Positions 27,755 through 37,240 of a stretch of DNA of 64,000 nucleotides are shown here, piece after piece. This DNA is from Methylobacter marinus A45 (GTDB taxonomy: Bacteria; Pseudomonadota; Gammaproteobacteria; Methylococcales; Methylomonadaceae): NCBI RefSeq assembly GCF_000383855.1, contig NZ_KB912877.1, positions 310,001 to 374,000 of the forward strand, given 5' to 3'. Position 1 is the first letter of the stretch. Each line of letters begins with the position of its first letter. Under the pieces are notes generated by a model. It worked only from the letters and a program-made list of their open reading frames with translations. It was not told the origin of the DNA and ran no database searches. The position numbers and the translations under genes are program-made.

Positions 27755-29905
27755 TTATTTTCCGTCCGGCAATTCGAACACGACCATGGCGCCGCCCTGG
27801 GGAGCGCTTTCTATCCAGATGCTACCGTTGCGGCTCTCGACGATGCGCCGGGCAACCGATAAGCCGATGCCCGAGCCACTCTCGGCGCCGCCGGTTTTCA
27901 GGCGTTCGAAAATTTCGAACACGCGCCGGCGATACTCGGCCGGAATACCGGCGCCATTGTCGCAGATCCGATAGCGGCTCAACCCGGCCTCGCGCTCGCC
28001 GCTGATATGAATCCGCGGCCGATGCCCAGTGTCAGTGGGGCGGCCATGGCGCAGCGCATTATCCAATAACACGGCGAACAAATCCATCAGCCGCGCCCGG
28101 TCAAGCACGGCCGGCGGCAGCTTTTCGGCCGCAATCGAGGCGTCCAGAACCGTCACCCGCGCGGACAGACGCTGTTCCACGGCCGCCAGCGTCGAGTTGG
28201 CATCTTCCGCCCGTACCATGCCGTGAGGCTCGCCGGCCGCCAGGTAAAGCTGAATACCGTGCACCAAGCCGCGCAGGCGATCGGCCTCCCGTTCGAGCGT
28301 ATCGAGATCGGTACCGATTTCCTGGTCATCGCGCAGGGCCTTCAGACGCTGGCGGAGATGTTGAGTATAGATTGTCAAACGGCGTGCCGGTTCCATCAAA
28401 TGATGAGCCGAGACCTCGGCGAAGCGGGTCAGATCGGCATGCGCGCGCAGCAGGGCTTCCTCGACCTGCTTGCGCTCGGTAATGTCGATCCCCGAGCCGA
28501 TAAAACCGGAAAAATTACCGTTATCGTCGAAACGCGGCACGCCGGTATCAACGACCCAACGATATTCGCCGTCATGGCGTCTTATCCGGCATTCCATGCG
28601 GAACGGTTCACGGCGATCGAAATGGCTGACATAACAGTCTGTACAGCGCTGCAGATCGTCCGCATGCACGGACAGCATCCAGCCCTCCCCGACTTCCTGC
28701 GCCAGAGTCCGGCCGGTGAAGTTTAGCCAGCCTTTATTGAACCAGATACAGCGCTTGTCCGCGTCTGCCAGCCAAATCAGCACGGTCGCCGAATCAGCCA
28801 TGACCCGAAAGCGCTTCTCGCTTTCCTTGAGCTCACGAGTCATGTTTTCGGCCATGGCCAGCGCACGCATCCGGCCCGTTATCAACAGCCAGGCCAGCAG
28901 CGACAGCAAACCGCTGATAATTATGCCGACCACCGCGATGGCTTGCGGCTTGAGCTTGTTGATGCGCGCTTCGAACGCGGGCCGGGAGTGTATTACCAGC
29001 GTCCAGGGGTGATCCGCGATGCGGATATGCCTGACGGTTTTAAAAAGCGGACTGGACGCCTGACGGTTGTCCTGCAAGACATGGCTGTCGTACATTTTTG
29101 CCGGCCCGGCCACGGTCTCGCCATCGTAAATTTCGAGTCCGAGTTCAGCGGCACGCTCACCGCCGATGCCGGCCATCAGATCGTTCATGCGGAACGGCTC
29201 ATATACCCAGCCGACAATATGGGTCCGGCGCTGCGCCAAGGTGTCGTGCGGCTGGCCTTTCCTGTAAACCGGCAGGTACATCAGAAAGCCTGCCTGCACC
29301 TGCTCATCGGTTTCCTGCACCAGACTCACCTTTCCTGAGATACTGATCTTGTCCAGGTCGCGCGCTTCCGTCATGGCCGCGCGGCGCACGGGCTCGGCAT
29401 ACATGTCATAGCCGAAGGCGCGCGGATTGCGGCCGCTGAACGGCTCCAGCTGGATAATGGCCGTATAAGTTTCGCGCTCGCCCTCGGGACGGATCGTGTA
29501 CTCGGCAAAGCCTTGTCCGCGTATGGCCTGAATATGGCTGTTGACGCCCGCTTTCGGCACGATAACCGAATAACCGACGCCCTGAATGCCGGGATAATGC
29601 TGCTCAAGCTGTAACAGGGTGATGTAATCCCGGAACTCATTGCGTTCGATGAGCTCGGATGAGGCAAATAAAGCGCGCGCGCCGCGCAAGACCTGCTCAT
29701 AAGTTGCCATGCGCTGTTCGAGGCGTTCGACGGTTTCGCGCACGCGAAAATTGAAATCGGTTTTCAGGGTCTGCTCACCCTGCTGCCGCGCATTGTGCCA
29801 AACGGCATAGGTTATGCCTAACGAAATGACCAACATAAGGCCGGGAAGCAACAGCGACCCTGGCCTGTCGCGCGAGTAACGGGTTGTTCGGGCGCTTCGC
29901 GTCAC
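27755..29905 (-). CDS. CHASE-PAS sensor histidine kinase
   Basis: 716 residues. TM1 (about 17-35), a periplasmic CHASE domain (about 75-290; YPGIQGVGYSVIVP and AFGYDMYAEPVRRAAM are typical), TM2 (about 325-345), PAS with PAC (about 370-490), a His-containing dimerisation domain (FAEVSAHHLMEPARRL) and an ATPase domain with N box LLDNALRHG, G1 DNGAGIP and G2 GSGIGLSVARRI. The H box is of the type found in phytochrome-like kinases. It senses an extracytoplasmic, probably small ligand through CHASE. Its start overlaps the end of the upstream kinase gene by 4 bases (ATGA). Confidence 0.92.
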   Translation of the reverse strand: MTRSARTTRYSRDRPGSLLLPGLMLVISLGITYAVWHNARQQGEQTLKTDFNFRVRETVERLEQRMATYEQVLRGARALFASSELIERNEFRDYITLLQLEQHYPGIQGVGYSVIVPKAGVNSHIQAIRGQGFAEYTIRPEGERETYTAIIQLEPFSGRNPRAFGYDMYAEPVRRAAMTEARDLDKISISGKVSLVQETDEQVQAGFLMYLPVYRKGQPHDTLAQRRTHIVGWVYEPFRMNDLMAGIGGERAAELGLEIYDGETVAGPAKMYDSHVLQDNRQASSPLFKTVRHIRIADHPWTLVIHSRPAFEARINKLKPQAIAVVGIIISGLLSLLAWLLITGRMRALAMAENMTRELKESEKRFRVMADSATVLIWLADADKRCIWFNKGWLNFTGRTLAQEVGEGWMLSVHADDLQRCTDCYVSHFDRREPFRMECRIRRHDGEYRWVVDTGVPRFDDNGNFSGFIGSGIDITERKQVEEALLRAHADLTRFAEVSAHHLMEPARRLTIYTQHLRQRLKALRDDQEIGTDLDTLEREADRLRGLVHGIQLYLAAGEPHGMVRAEDANSTLAAVEQRLSARVTVLDASIAAEKLPPAVLDRARLMDLFAVLLDNALRHGRPTDTGHRPRIHISGEREAGLSRYRICDNGAGIPAEYRRRVFEIFERLKTGGAESGSGIGLSVARRIVESRNGSIWIESAPQGGAMVVFELPDGK

Positions 29906-32265
29906 GGGCCGGTCTCATTGCCGGGGGACTTGACCGGCAGTTCGAAAATAAACGTACTGCCCTGCCCCTCGCCTTCCGACTCCACCCAAATGCGGCCGTC
30001 ATGGTGTTCGACAATCCGGCGGCACAACGCCAGTCCCATGCCGGTCCCTTCAAAGCGAGCCCGCGATTGCAGGCGGCTGAAAAACTGGAACAGACGATCG
30101 ATCTGCCGGAGGTCTATGCCTATGCCGTGGTCGCGGACACTGACGCGCCAGCGCCCTGCCGTCACCGCCGAAGCCACTTCGATGCGCGGCGGCTGCCCGG
30201 CTTCGTGGTACTTGACGGCATTGCCGAGCAGGTTCTGAAAAAGCCGGGTCAACTCGTCATGGCTGGCGAAAATGCGCGGCCATTGACCGCTGATTTCAAT
30301 CCCGGCGCCGGCCTCTTCGATCGCGGGCGCCAGGAAGCTCAGGGCTTCGTCCAGCGACTCGCTGCTCAACATCCAGCGCTTGGATTCGGTCTTGCGACCC
30401 ACGCGCGAGTACTCGAGCAGGGATACGATCATCGCATCCATGCGCCTGGCGCCGTCCAGCGCGAAATTCAGGTTGTCGCGGTCCTCATCGTCCAGTTTGG
30501 CGTTCAGCCCTCTCGCCAGCAATTGCAGATGCCCAACCACGATGCGCAACGGCTGGCGCATGTCGTGCGAGACACTGTAGGCGAACTGTTCGAGATCGGC
30601 GTTCGATTGCAGCAGCGCCGCTTCGGCGGCTATGCGCTCGGTAATGTCCTGATTGACGGTGATCGCACCCGTGATCCGGCCATTATCATCCCGAAGCGGA
30701 ATGGCCGAATTCAAAATTGTCTTGCGCGTACCGTCAACGCACTCGATATCGATCACCTCGTCAAGCGCGGTATCGCCCTTGCCGATGGCGCGGACAAGCG
30801 CCCACTCGTGCGCCGCGATCGGCTTGCCGGTATCGTGCCACCAGCCTTTGCATTCGCCGTATTGTTCCGGCTCGATAGTTCGGGCGCCGCCCCATATACG
30901 CCGTCCCGCCTCGTTGCCGGTCCGGATAGCGCCTTGAGCGTCGGCCACCCACACGCCCACCGGCAAGGTATTCAGAACCGTACGCAACAAGGCTTCTTGC
31001 TGTCTCAGCGCCTCCTCCGCCTGCTTGCGCTGGGTCACGTCGTCATAAATCACCACAATCTCTCCGCCCGGCAGTTTATAGACGTAATTTTCGCGCCAGC
31101 CGGCCATGCGCCCTTCGCAATGGAAAGACAACGAAAAATGCTCACCGACGCCGCTTTGCCAGACGCGCTGCAGGATGTTGGGCAGGCCGGATGTCACGGC
31201 GCAGGGAAACGCCTGTTCGAGATTTTTTCCGATCAGGTCGGCGCGCCGGACGTGCTCGATGCGCTCCACGGCCCGGTTGACCGATGCCACGATAAAACGC
31301 CGGCCGTCCTCTGAAGCGTGGTACATGACCGCGCCGCTGCTCATGTTCTCGAACAGTTCGTTAAGACGCGATTCGCTTTCGCGCAACGCCTGCTCCGACT
31401 GTATGCGCTCAGTAATGTCTTCGACGATGGACCAGATGTAGTCCTTGCCGTCGGCGCCCGTGATCAGCACGCCGTTAAGACGCAAGGGCACCAGGCTGCC
31501 GTTCTTGCGCCGGTATTCCTTTTCATAAGGGCCATAGCGCCCGGTGCGTTCCAGCGCCTCTTTTTGCCGCCTCTCGTCGGCGACATATTTTTTCGGCGTC
31601 AGCGTCCAGTAATCCAAGGCTTTAAGCTCCTGCTCCGAATAGCCGCAGATAAGCAAAAAAGCATGGTTGAAGTCGACGAAACGCCCCTGCATATCGGTAA
31701 GGCAGATGCCTAACGGAGACAGTTCGTAAAGACCTCGCAGTTTTTCCTCGCTGGCCCGCAAGGATGCCTGGGCTTGATACGCGGCCGTAATGTCGCGGTT
31801 GCTGGCGCGGTGTCCCAGCGGTTGCCCGTCGTCGCCGGTGACAACCCGGCAATAATGGCTGATCCAGCGGATACCGCCGTCGCGGCGCACGATACGAAAA
31901 TCCGCCGGGGTTCTGATGCCGCGGGTTATATCATGAAAATGCCGCGCCATGACCGGACGGTCCTCGGGGTAAATAATGCGAATGAGCAGGTCGGGATCAG
32001 CAATGAACTCGGCTGGCGTATAACCGGTGACCCGTTCGCAGGAAGGGGTCATGTAAATAATCTCCTGATTCAGGCCCTGCCAGTATTCCCAGTCGAACGT
32101 GTAATCGGCCACGGTACGAAACATGGCTTCCTGTTTCGACAGCGCCTCGATCGAGCCCCGTTGACGCTGCCAGCTCCGATATATCATCACTGTCGACACT
32201 AGCGTCAGCAGCACTATCAGCACCATTAACGCCATCAGTGCATTGAGCTCGTTTGCTACCGGCAT
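29902..32265 (-). CDS. Multi-PAS sensor histidine kinase, apparently lacking its periplasmic sensor
   Basis: 787 residues. One membrane segment (about 8-30, LMALMVLIVLLTLVSTVMIY), then four PAS domains (about 40-165, 170-290, 295-410, 420-530), a dimerisation domain with H box FAYSVSHDMRQPLRIVVGHL, and an ATPase domain with LLGNAVKYH, RDHGIGID and GTGMGLALCRRIVEHH. All catalytic motifs are present. Relatives with this layout commonly have two membrane segments around a periplasmic sensor. Here an upstream 37-codon frame (32256-32369) encodes what looks like the missing first segment and overlaps this start by 10 bases, so the kinase may be a shortened derivative. It sits in the leftward signalling operon between the GGDEF/EAL and CHASE-kinase genes. 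Confidence 0.9.
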   Translation of the reverse strand: MPVANELNALMALMVLIVLLTLVSTVMIYRSWQRQRGSIEALSKQEAMFRTVADYTFDWEYWQGLNQEIIYMTPSCERVTGYTPAEFIADPDLLIRIIYPEDRPVMARHFHDITRGIRTPADFRIVRRDGGIRWISHYCRVVTGDDGQPLGHRASNRDITAAYQAQASLRASEEKLRGLYELSPLGICLTDMQGRFVDFNHAFLLICGYSEQELKALDYWTLTPKKYVADERRQKEALERTGRYGPYEKEYRRKNGSLVPLRLNGVLITGADGKDYIWSIVEDITERIQSEQALRESESRLNELFENMSSGAVMYHASEDGRRFIVASVNRAVERIEHVRRADLIGKNLEQAFPCAVTSGLPNILQRVWQSGVGEHFSLSFHCEGRMAGWRENYVYKLPGGEIVVIYDDVTQRKQAEEALRQQEALLRTVLNTLPVGVWVADAQGAIRTGNEAGRRIWGGARTIEPEQYGECKGWWHDTGKPIAAHEWALVRAIGKGDTALDEVIDIECVDGTRKTILNSAIPLRDDNGRITGAITVNQDITERIAAEAALLQSNADLEQFAYSVSHDMRQPLRIVVGHLQLLARGLNAKLDDEDRDNLNFALDGARRMDAMIVSLLEYSRVGRKTESKRWMLSSESLDEALSFLAPAIEEAGAGIEISGQWPRIFASHDELTRLFQNLLGNAVKYHEAGQPPRIEVASAVTAGRWRVSVRDHGIGIDLRQIDRLFQFFSRLQSRARFEGTGMGLALCRRIVEHHDGRIWVESEGEGQGSTFIFELPVKSPGNETGP

Positions 32266-32369
32266 TGCTGATAGCCCTGATAGATTAAGAATCCCACCAG
32301 AGCGAACACGAACAGATTAACCAGCAGAATGCCCGGCAGCAGTCGCGTCAGGGCGGACTTCGAATTCAT
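32256..32369 (-). CDS. 37-residue membrane peptide; likely remnant TM1 of the downstream kinase
   Basis: A short frame from ATG 32369 to TAG 32256. It encodes a polar N terminus (MNSKSALTR), one membrane helix (LLPGILLVNLFVFALVGFLI) and a short tail (YQGYQQCR). It overlaps the kinase start by 10 bases in another frame and has no clear ribosome site. The LLPGILLVNLFVFAL pattern resembles the first membrane segment of periplasmic-sensor kinases. It may therefore be a fossil left by deletion of the periplasmic domain, or a genuine small partner of the kinase. Confidence 0.45.
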   Translation of the reverse strand: MNSKSALTRLLPGILLVNLFVFALVGFLIYQGYQQCR

Positions 32370-32389
32370 AAAGCCCGGCATTGTCGGGC

Positions 32390-34936
32390 TCACACAGTTT
32401 CCGTCTTGTGCAACCGCGCGTGCCACAGTTCCGCCGGCTCAGGATTGCCGTACAGATTCCCCTGGTGGATGATGTGGCCGCGCGCGTTCAGGAAATCGGC
32501 CTGCGCCTGGGTTTCAACCCCTTCCGCCACGACTCTTAAGTGCAGATGCTGCGCCACGGATAAAATGACTTCCACCAGCGCGGCATCACTAGGATCGACC
32601 GGCGCGTCCTGAATAAAGCTCTTGTCGATCTTGAGTTCGTGGATAGGCAGGCGTTTCAGGTAAGCCAGACTGGAATAGCCGGTGCCGAAATCATCCATGG
32701 AAAAATGGATGCCCAGCGCGATCAGTTCCGTCATTTTGGCCACGACATCGCCCATGTCGGCGATCATGAGGCCTTCGGTCACTTCCAGCACCAGATGAGC
32801 CGGATTGGCGCCACTGCTGGCCAACAGGCGTTTAATGTCTTCGACAAAATTGGCCTGTTGAAAATGCCGCGGGCTGATGTTGACCGATATGCGCAAGTCA
32901 GTATCCTCGGCGCTCAGCTCGGCCAGCAACCGGCAGACAGCGGTCAGCATCCAGAGGTCCAGGGCGACAATAAGACCGGATGCTTCGGCCACTGGAATGA
33001 ACTGGTTGGGAAAAATCAGGCCGCGCTCCGGATGCTGCCAGCGTACCAGCGCCTCGGCGCCGACTTGCCTGCCCGCCGCGTTGACCTGCGGCTGCAGATA
33101 AAGCCGCAGCTGTTCATTGCTGATGGCGGAACGCAACTCGCCCTCCAGGCGGAAACGCTCCTTGATGCCTTCGCCCATGGCTGTCTCGAAGAACACGGTA
33201 CTGCCGCCGCCTTTCGCTTTGGCTTTCGCCATCGCCATGTCGGCCTGGCGCAATACGTCAGCGGCGGTTTCCTGCAGCGATTCGGGCAGTAATGCGATGC
33301 CGATACTGACATCGAAATGCACGGTTTCGCCCTCCAGTTCGAGGCTTCCGTGCAATGTGTCCCGCAGCCTTTCGGTCATGGCCAACGCTTCGCGGCCGGC
33401 GGTTTCGATAGTCTCGCATAGGTCCGGCAACAGTATCGCGAATTCGTCGGAATCCAGCCGCGCCAGCAATTGGCCCGGCTTCAGCATCCGGCGCAGACGT
33501 TCGGCCACAGCCTTGAGCAAGGCATCGCCGACGGCAAACCCGCGCGCCTCATTGATGTTTTTAAAGCGGTCGATATCAAGGAGCAGCACTTCGGCAAAAC
33601 CGCCTTCGCGCCGCGCATGGGCCAGCAGCTGTTCCAGCTGTTTCAAAAACAGCGCCCGGTTGGCCAGATGCGTCAGCGGATCATTCCAGGCCAAATGCTC
33701 GACCGTTTCCTGGGCATCGCGGATTTCACTCAGGTCGGCGAATACGGCGGTATAGTGCTGGATGTTGCCGGCCTTATCCCTGACGACGCTCAGCGTCGCC
33801 CATTCCGGAAAAACCTCGCCGTTTTTGCGTTTTCCCCAGATTTCTCCGGCCCATTCGCCGTTCTGTTGCAGCGACCGCCACAGGCTCCGGTAAAAGTATT
33901 TATCGTGCCGGTCGGAGCCGAGTATACACGGGTGTTTTCCTGTTATTTCCCGCTCCAAATAACCGGTAATGCGCGTAAAAGCCGGATTGACCGCCACGAT
34001 GTTGGCATCGGCGTCGGTGACCATAATGGCCTCGCCCGTGGTTTCGAACACGCGCGTGGCAAGGCGCTGGCGCGCTTCAATCTGTTTGCGCTCGGTAATG
34101 TCGCGCCCGACCACGACCAACCCCTTGCGGCGGCCATCTTCATGAAAAAGCGGGACTTTGGTGATGTCGAATATCAGCGATGAGCCATCCGGACGAGGGA
34201 CGGTTTCTTCCGTGTGAGTGATGACGCGCGCTTGCCAGGCCACCTCGTCACTGGCTTCACAGCCCATAAGCGCCTCGCGGTAGAAATCCTGGTAGCGCGC
34301 CAGTTCGGAGTCTTTCTTGCCGTGATAATCGATCTTGTCGAGCTGAAAGAGCTTGAGGTCGAAGTCATTGGCTTCCAGCCAGCGCCCTTCGCCATCCTTG
34401 AAACAGACGATATCCGGCAATGCATTGATCAAGGTGCGCAGATGCATGCCGGTCTCGGCCAGACTCTGTTCCAGCCGTCCCCGACTGATAGCATAGCGAA
34501 TGGCGCGCACGAGACTATCGGAATCGAAGCGTCCCTTGACCAGATAGTCCTGGGCGCCGAACGTCAGCGCTTGCAGCGCAAAACCGGTATCATCGTGGCC
34601 GGTCAGCACGATCAGCGCCTGCCTGTCCGCCGACTGGCGGGCGGCGCGCACGGTGTCAAGACCGTTGGAATCCGGCAATGATAAATCCAGCAGCAAGACA
34701 TCGGGCGGATTCTGCCGGAGTTGCCGCCGCGCTTCGGCGAGTGTTGTCACCCAATCGATATCAAAACGCATATCCGCGGATGCCAGCAATGCATGTTTCA
34801 CCAGGTTGGCGTCGCCCGGCTCATCCTCGACCAGCAAAACGCGACAGAACTCAATCCCATTCCCGATTGGTTCTTCCTCAGGGGATGGCTGAACGGGGTC
34901 TAGGGCGGAATAGTCGTTAGTCCGTCTTTGAGTCAA
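32390..34936 (-). CDS. Response regulator-PAS-PAS-GGDEF(degenerate)-EAL protein, probable c-di-GMP phosphodiesterase
   Basis: 848 residues, starting with TTG at 34934-34936, preceded by AAGGAAG at 7-nt spacing. Receiver domain (about 32-150, Asp in LLLDLSLPDSNG), two PAS domains (about 165-285, 290-410), GGDEF-like domain (about 415-575) and EAL domain (about 590-835). The cyclase site reads LARLDSDEFAILL, so the two glycines are lost and cyclase activity is not expected. The EAL domain keeps GAEALVRWQHP, MDDFGTGYSSL, LKIDKSFI and AEGVETQAQ, so phosphodiesterase activity is expected. It heads the leftward operon that ends with an active cyclase, giving opposite c-di-GMP activities under one promoter. 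The last residues (QGNLYGNPEP) depart from the usual QGYLFSRP ending. Confidence 0.92.
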   Translation of the reverse strand: MTQRRTNDYSALDPVQPSPEEEPIGNGIEFCRVLLVEDEPGDANLVKHALLASADMRFDIDWVTTLAEARRQLRQNPPDVLLLDLSLPDSNGLDTVRAARQSADRQALIVLTGHDDTGFALQALTFGAQDYLVKGRFDSDSLVRAIRYAISRGRLEQSLAETGMHLRTLINALPDIVCFKDGEGRWLEANDFDLKLFQLDKIDYHGKKDSELARYQDFYREALMGCEASDEVAWQARVITHTEETVPRPDGSSLIFDITKVPLFHEDGRRKGLVVVGRDITERKQIEARQRLATRVFETTGEAIMVTDADANIVAVNPAFTRITGYLEREITGKHPCILGSDRHDKYFYRSLWRSLQQNGEWAGEIWGKRKNGEVFPEWATLSVVRDKAGNIQHYTAVFADLSEIRDAQETVEHLAWNDPLTHLANRALFLKQLEQLLAHARREGGFAEVLLLDIDRFKNINEARGFAVGDALLKAVAERLRRMLKPGQLLARLDSDEFAILLPDLCETIETAGREALAMTERLRDTLHGSLELEGETVHFDVSIGIALLPESLQETAADVLRQADMAMAKAKAKGGGSTVFFETAMGEGIKERFRLEGELRSAISNEQLRLYLQPQVNAAGRQVGAEALVRWQHPERGLIFPNQFIPVAEASGLIVALDLWMLTAVCRLLAELSAEDTDLRISVNISPRHFQQANFVEDIKRLLASSGANPAHLVLEVTEGLMIADMGDVVAKMTELIALGIHFSMDDFGTGYSSLAYLKRLPIHELKIDKSFIQDAPVDPSDAALVEVILSVAQHLHLRVVAEGVETQAQADFLNARGHIIHQGNLYGNPEPAELWHARLHKTETV

Positions 34937-35261
34937 GTTACTTCCTTATTCGTGCATTGATGGCATGGTCGGATGATCATACTATACGATAATGATTTGT
35001 CAGAAAACAATGACGAGCCTGCGCTTCGGCTTATCGCGATAGTTAATCGCTTACATTAAGCATAGTAGGGTTTTATCGCACGGTCTTACTTTTTGCTTTC
35101 AGGCTGCGACGCGACGCCAGAACGATTTCCCGGCGCGAATGCATCGCCGCCCCGGCCGATCAATTCTCCTCTATTTTCGTCATTGTATTATCCTGCTCTC
35201 CTGATGGATAATAAGGCCATTGTCATCATCCGATTACTCTCTTGCCCGCCTGTTTATAATC
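34937..35261. promoter_or_regulatory. Divergent promoter region between the signalling operon and the GH17 gene
   Basis: 325 bases without a gene, mostly AT-rich near 34970-35080. Both the leftward five-gene operon and the rightward GH17 gene must be expressed from here. I could not assign boxes with confidence. The short open frames in it are not convincing. Confidence 0.5.
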
Positions 35262-37067
35262 ATGAAAAAATCTACTGTTCTCATGCTCGTTGCGCTGACG
35301 GTGGCGTTGAATGGATTGTTCGGCTGGCTCAATAACCGGCCTGTCGATGTGGGCCCCGACGTACCGGACGGCAAACTGACCAGTCTGTCATTCGCACCGT
35401 TCCGTGACGGACAAAGCCCTATTGAAAAAGTCCTGCCGACGCCTGCGCAGATTGAGGAGGACATCAGCCTCCTGGCCGACAAAACCCGCTCGATACGCAC
35501 CTATTCGAGCCTGGACGGCCTGCAAGTCGTGCCCGGACTGGCGCGCAAATACGGACTGACCATGATCCAGGGCGCCTGGCTGACTTATGAACGTCCCTTT
35601 GATCCGGCCACACTCAGTCCCGAGGAAGTGCAGGAACTGAACAAGGCCAAGACGCTCAATCATGCGGAAATCAAGGAACTGATCCGCTCGGCAAACGCCA
35701 ATCCCGACGTCGTCAAGCGCGTCATGGTCGGCAACGAAGTGTTGTTGCGCGGCGAGATGGAACCGGAGCAATTGATCACCTACATCCGCGAGGTCAAAAA
35801 GGCCGTCAAGCAACCCGTCTCTTATGCCGATGTCTGGTCGTTCTATTTGAAATACCCGGAAATCGGCAAGGAAGTCGATTTTATTACCATCCACATTCTG
35901 CCGTATTGGGAGGATGAGCCGCTGGAAGTCAATGACGCCATCGCGCATATCGAGAAAACCTATCAACAAGTTTATGAACGGGTGCGGGCCCTGTATCCGG
36001 GCAAACCGATCCTGATCGGTGAATCCGGCTGGCCCAGCGACGGCCGCCAGCGCGGCTGGGCCGTGCCGAGCGTCGCGAACGAGGCGAGATTCATCCGCGG
36101 CCTGATTCAGGTATCCAGGAAAAACGGCTTCAATCTGAACATCGTCGAAGCGTTCGATCAATCCTGGAAAAGCGCCCAGGAAGGCGTCGTCGGCGCCAAT
36201 TGGGGGTTGCTGTCGGCCGATCGCGAGCCGGTGTTCTCCCTGACCGGCAAAGTGGTTGAAAATCCGGACTGGACGCATCGGCTAATCGCCTCGACAGCCA
36301 TTCTGCTGCTGACCGTTGCCTTTCACTTCAAGGCATTATCACGATTGCCGCTGCCGCGTCTGGCCGTATTCCTGGCTTTCGCGCAATTGCTGGCATCGCT
36401 GATGGTGACCCTGGCCGATGAATTATGGACCGCAAGCTTCACGCCGTTGCAAAGCGCCGGCACCACCGCGATCATCGCTGTCAATGCGCTGCTGACCGTT
36501 TGCCTGGCATACCGGGCGCTGACCGTGCTGAACAACGATACCGCCAATAAGAAACTCGGCGCATGGCTGCAGACCCTGTATGGCATTCTGATAGCGCTGG
36601 CCGTCTATAAAACCTATACCCTGGCGCTGGATGGGCGCTATATCAGCTTCCCGTACGAAACGACTTATATCGCCGTAACCGGCATGCTGGGCCTGGTCCT
36701 TATGCGTTATATCAATGAGCGGAACGGGTCAGTCAGGCTGCTGGACTTCAACCGCCTGATCGACTGCCGTCAGGGCGGCCAGAAACGCAACAAAGTTATC
36801 GCCTATGTTCTCGTCATCATGAGCCTGGCGCTGATTATCGGCGAGACGCGCGCTTTCCTGATCAGCCGCGATTTTATCGAAGCCCATCCCGACATAACCG
36901 AGCGCCTCAAGCTGGCTGTCATCTATACCATCACCAACAGCCAGCTGCTGGCCTGGCTGGCCAGCCTGGGAGTGCTGGCACTGCCGCTGTGGTCCAGCGG
37001 TTACGATAAAAGCCCGAAAAATGCCTTATTCACGCACAAGAGCGTCGAGTTCAAGGAGCAGAAATAA
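35262..37067 (+). CDS. Membrane-bound GH17 beta-1,3-glucan enzyme (glucanosyltransferase-like)
   Basis: 601 residues from ATG 35262; an in-frame ATG at 35220 is less likely. TM1 (about 5-22) anchors a glycoside hydrolase family 17 domain (about 45-330). The acid/base Glu is in RVMVGNEVLLRGE and the nucleophile Glu in PILIGESGWPSDGRQ. The C-terminal half has about seven further membrane segments (about 335-590). Bacterial GH17 proteins with this layout build or branch periplasmic cyclic or linear beta-glucans rather than digest them. The divergent c-di-GMP operon makes regulated glucan or exopolysaccharide production plausible, but this is inference. Confidence 0.85.
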   Translation: MKKSTVLMLVALTVALNGLFGWLNNRPVDVGPDVPDGKLTSLSFAPFRDGQSPIEKVLPTPAQIEEDISLLADKTRSIRTYSSLDGLQVVPGLARKYGLTMIQGAWLTYERPFDPATLSPEEVQELNKAKTLNHAEIKELIRSANANPDVVKRVMVGNEVLLRGEMEPEQLITYIREVKKAVKQPVSYADVWSFYLKYPEIGKEVDFITIHILPYWEDEPLEVNDAIAHIEKTYQQVYERVRALYPGKPILIGESGWPSDGRQRGWAVPSVANEARFIRGLIQVSRKNGFNLNIVEAFDQSWKSAQEGVVGANWGLLSADREPVFSLTGKVVENPDWTHRLIASTAILLLTVAFHFKALSRLPLPRLAVFLAFAQLLASLMVTLADELWTASFTPLQSAGTTAIIAVNALLTVCLAYRALTVLNNDTANKKLGAWLQTLYGILIALAVYKTYTLALDGRYISFPYETTYIAVTGMLGLVLMRYINERNGSVRLLDFNRLIDCRQGGQKRNKVIAYVLVIMSLALIIGETRAFLISRDFIEAHPDITERLKLAVIYTITNSQLLAWLASLGVLALPLWSSGYDKSPKNALFTHKSVEFKEQK

Positions 37068-37190
37068 AAAATGCTTTAACTCGTATGTGGGGCGATTGCC
37101 AAATGCAGGCGCCCTTAATGGTGCTGGGCTTGCGCTCCCTGCCATTGAGTTAAGGATTAATTGTTAATTCAATTAAGATACATGCGCAGA

Positions 37191-37231
37191 CCGGGTTTGC
37201 CCATGAGGCATAAAAGCATGGCGTAACCCGG
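37191..37231. repeat. CCGGGTT / AACCCGG hairpin between convergent genes
   Basis: Seven-base arms separated by 27 bases, REP-like in composition. It lies just beyond the stop codon of the leftward exported-protein gene and downstream of GH17, so it may be a bidirectional transcript end. Confidence 0.5.
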
Positions 37232-37240
37232 CAATTCGCC

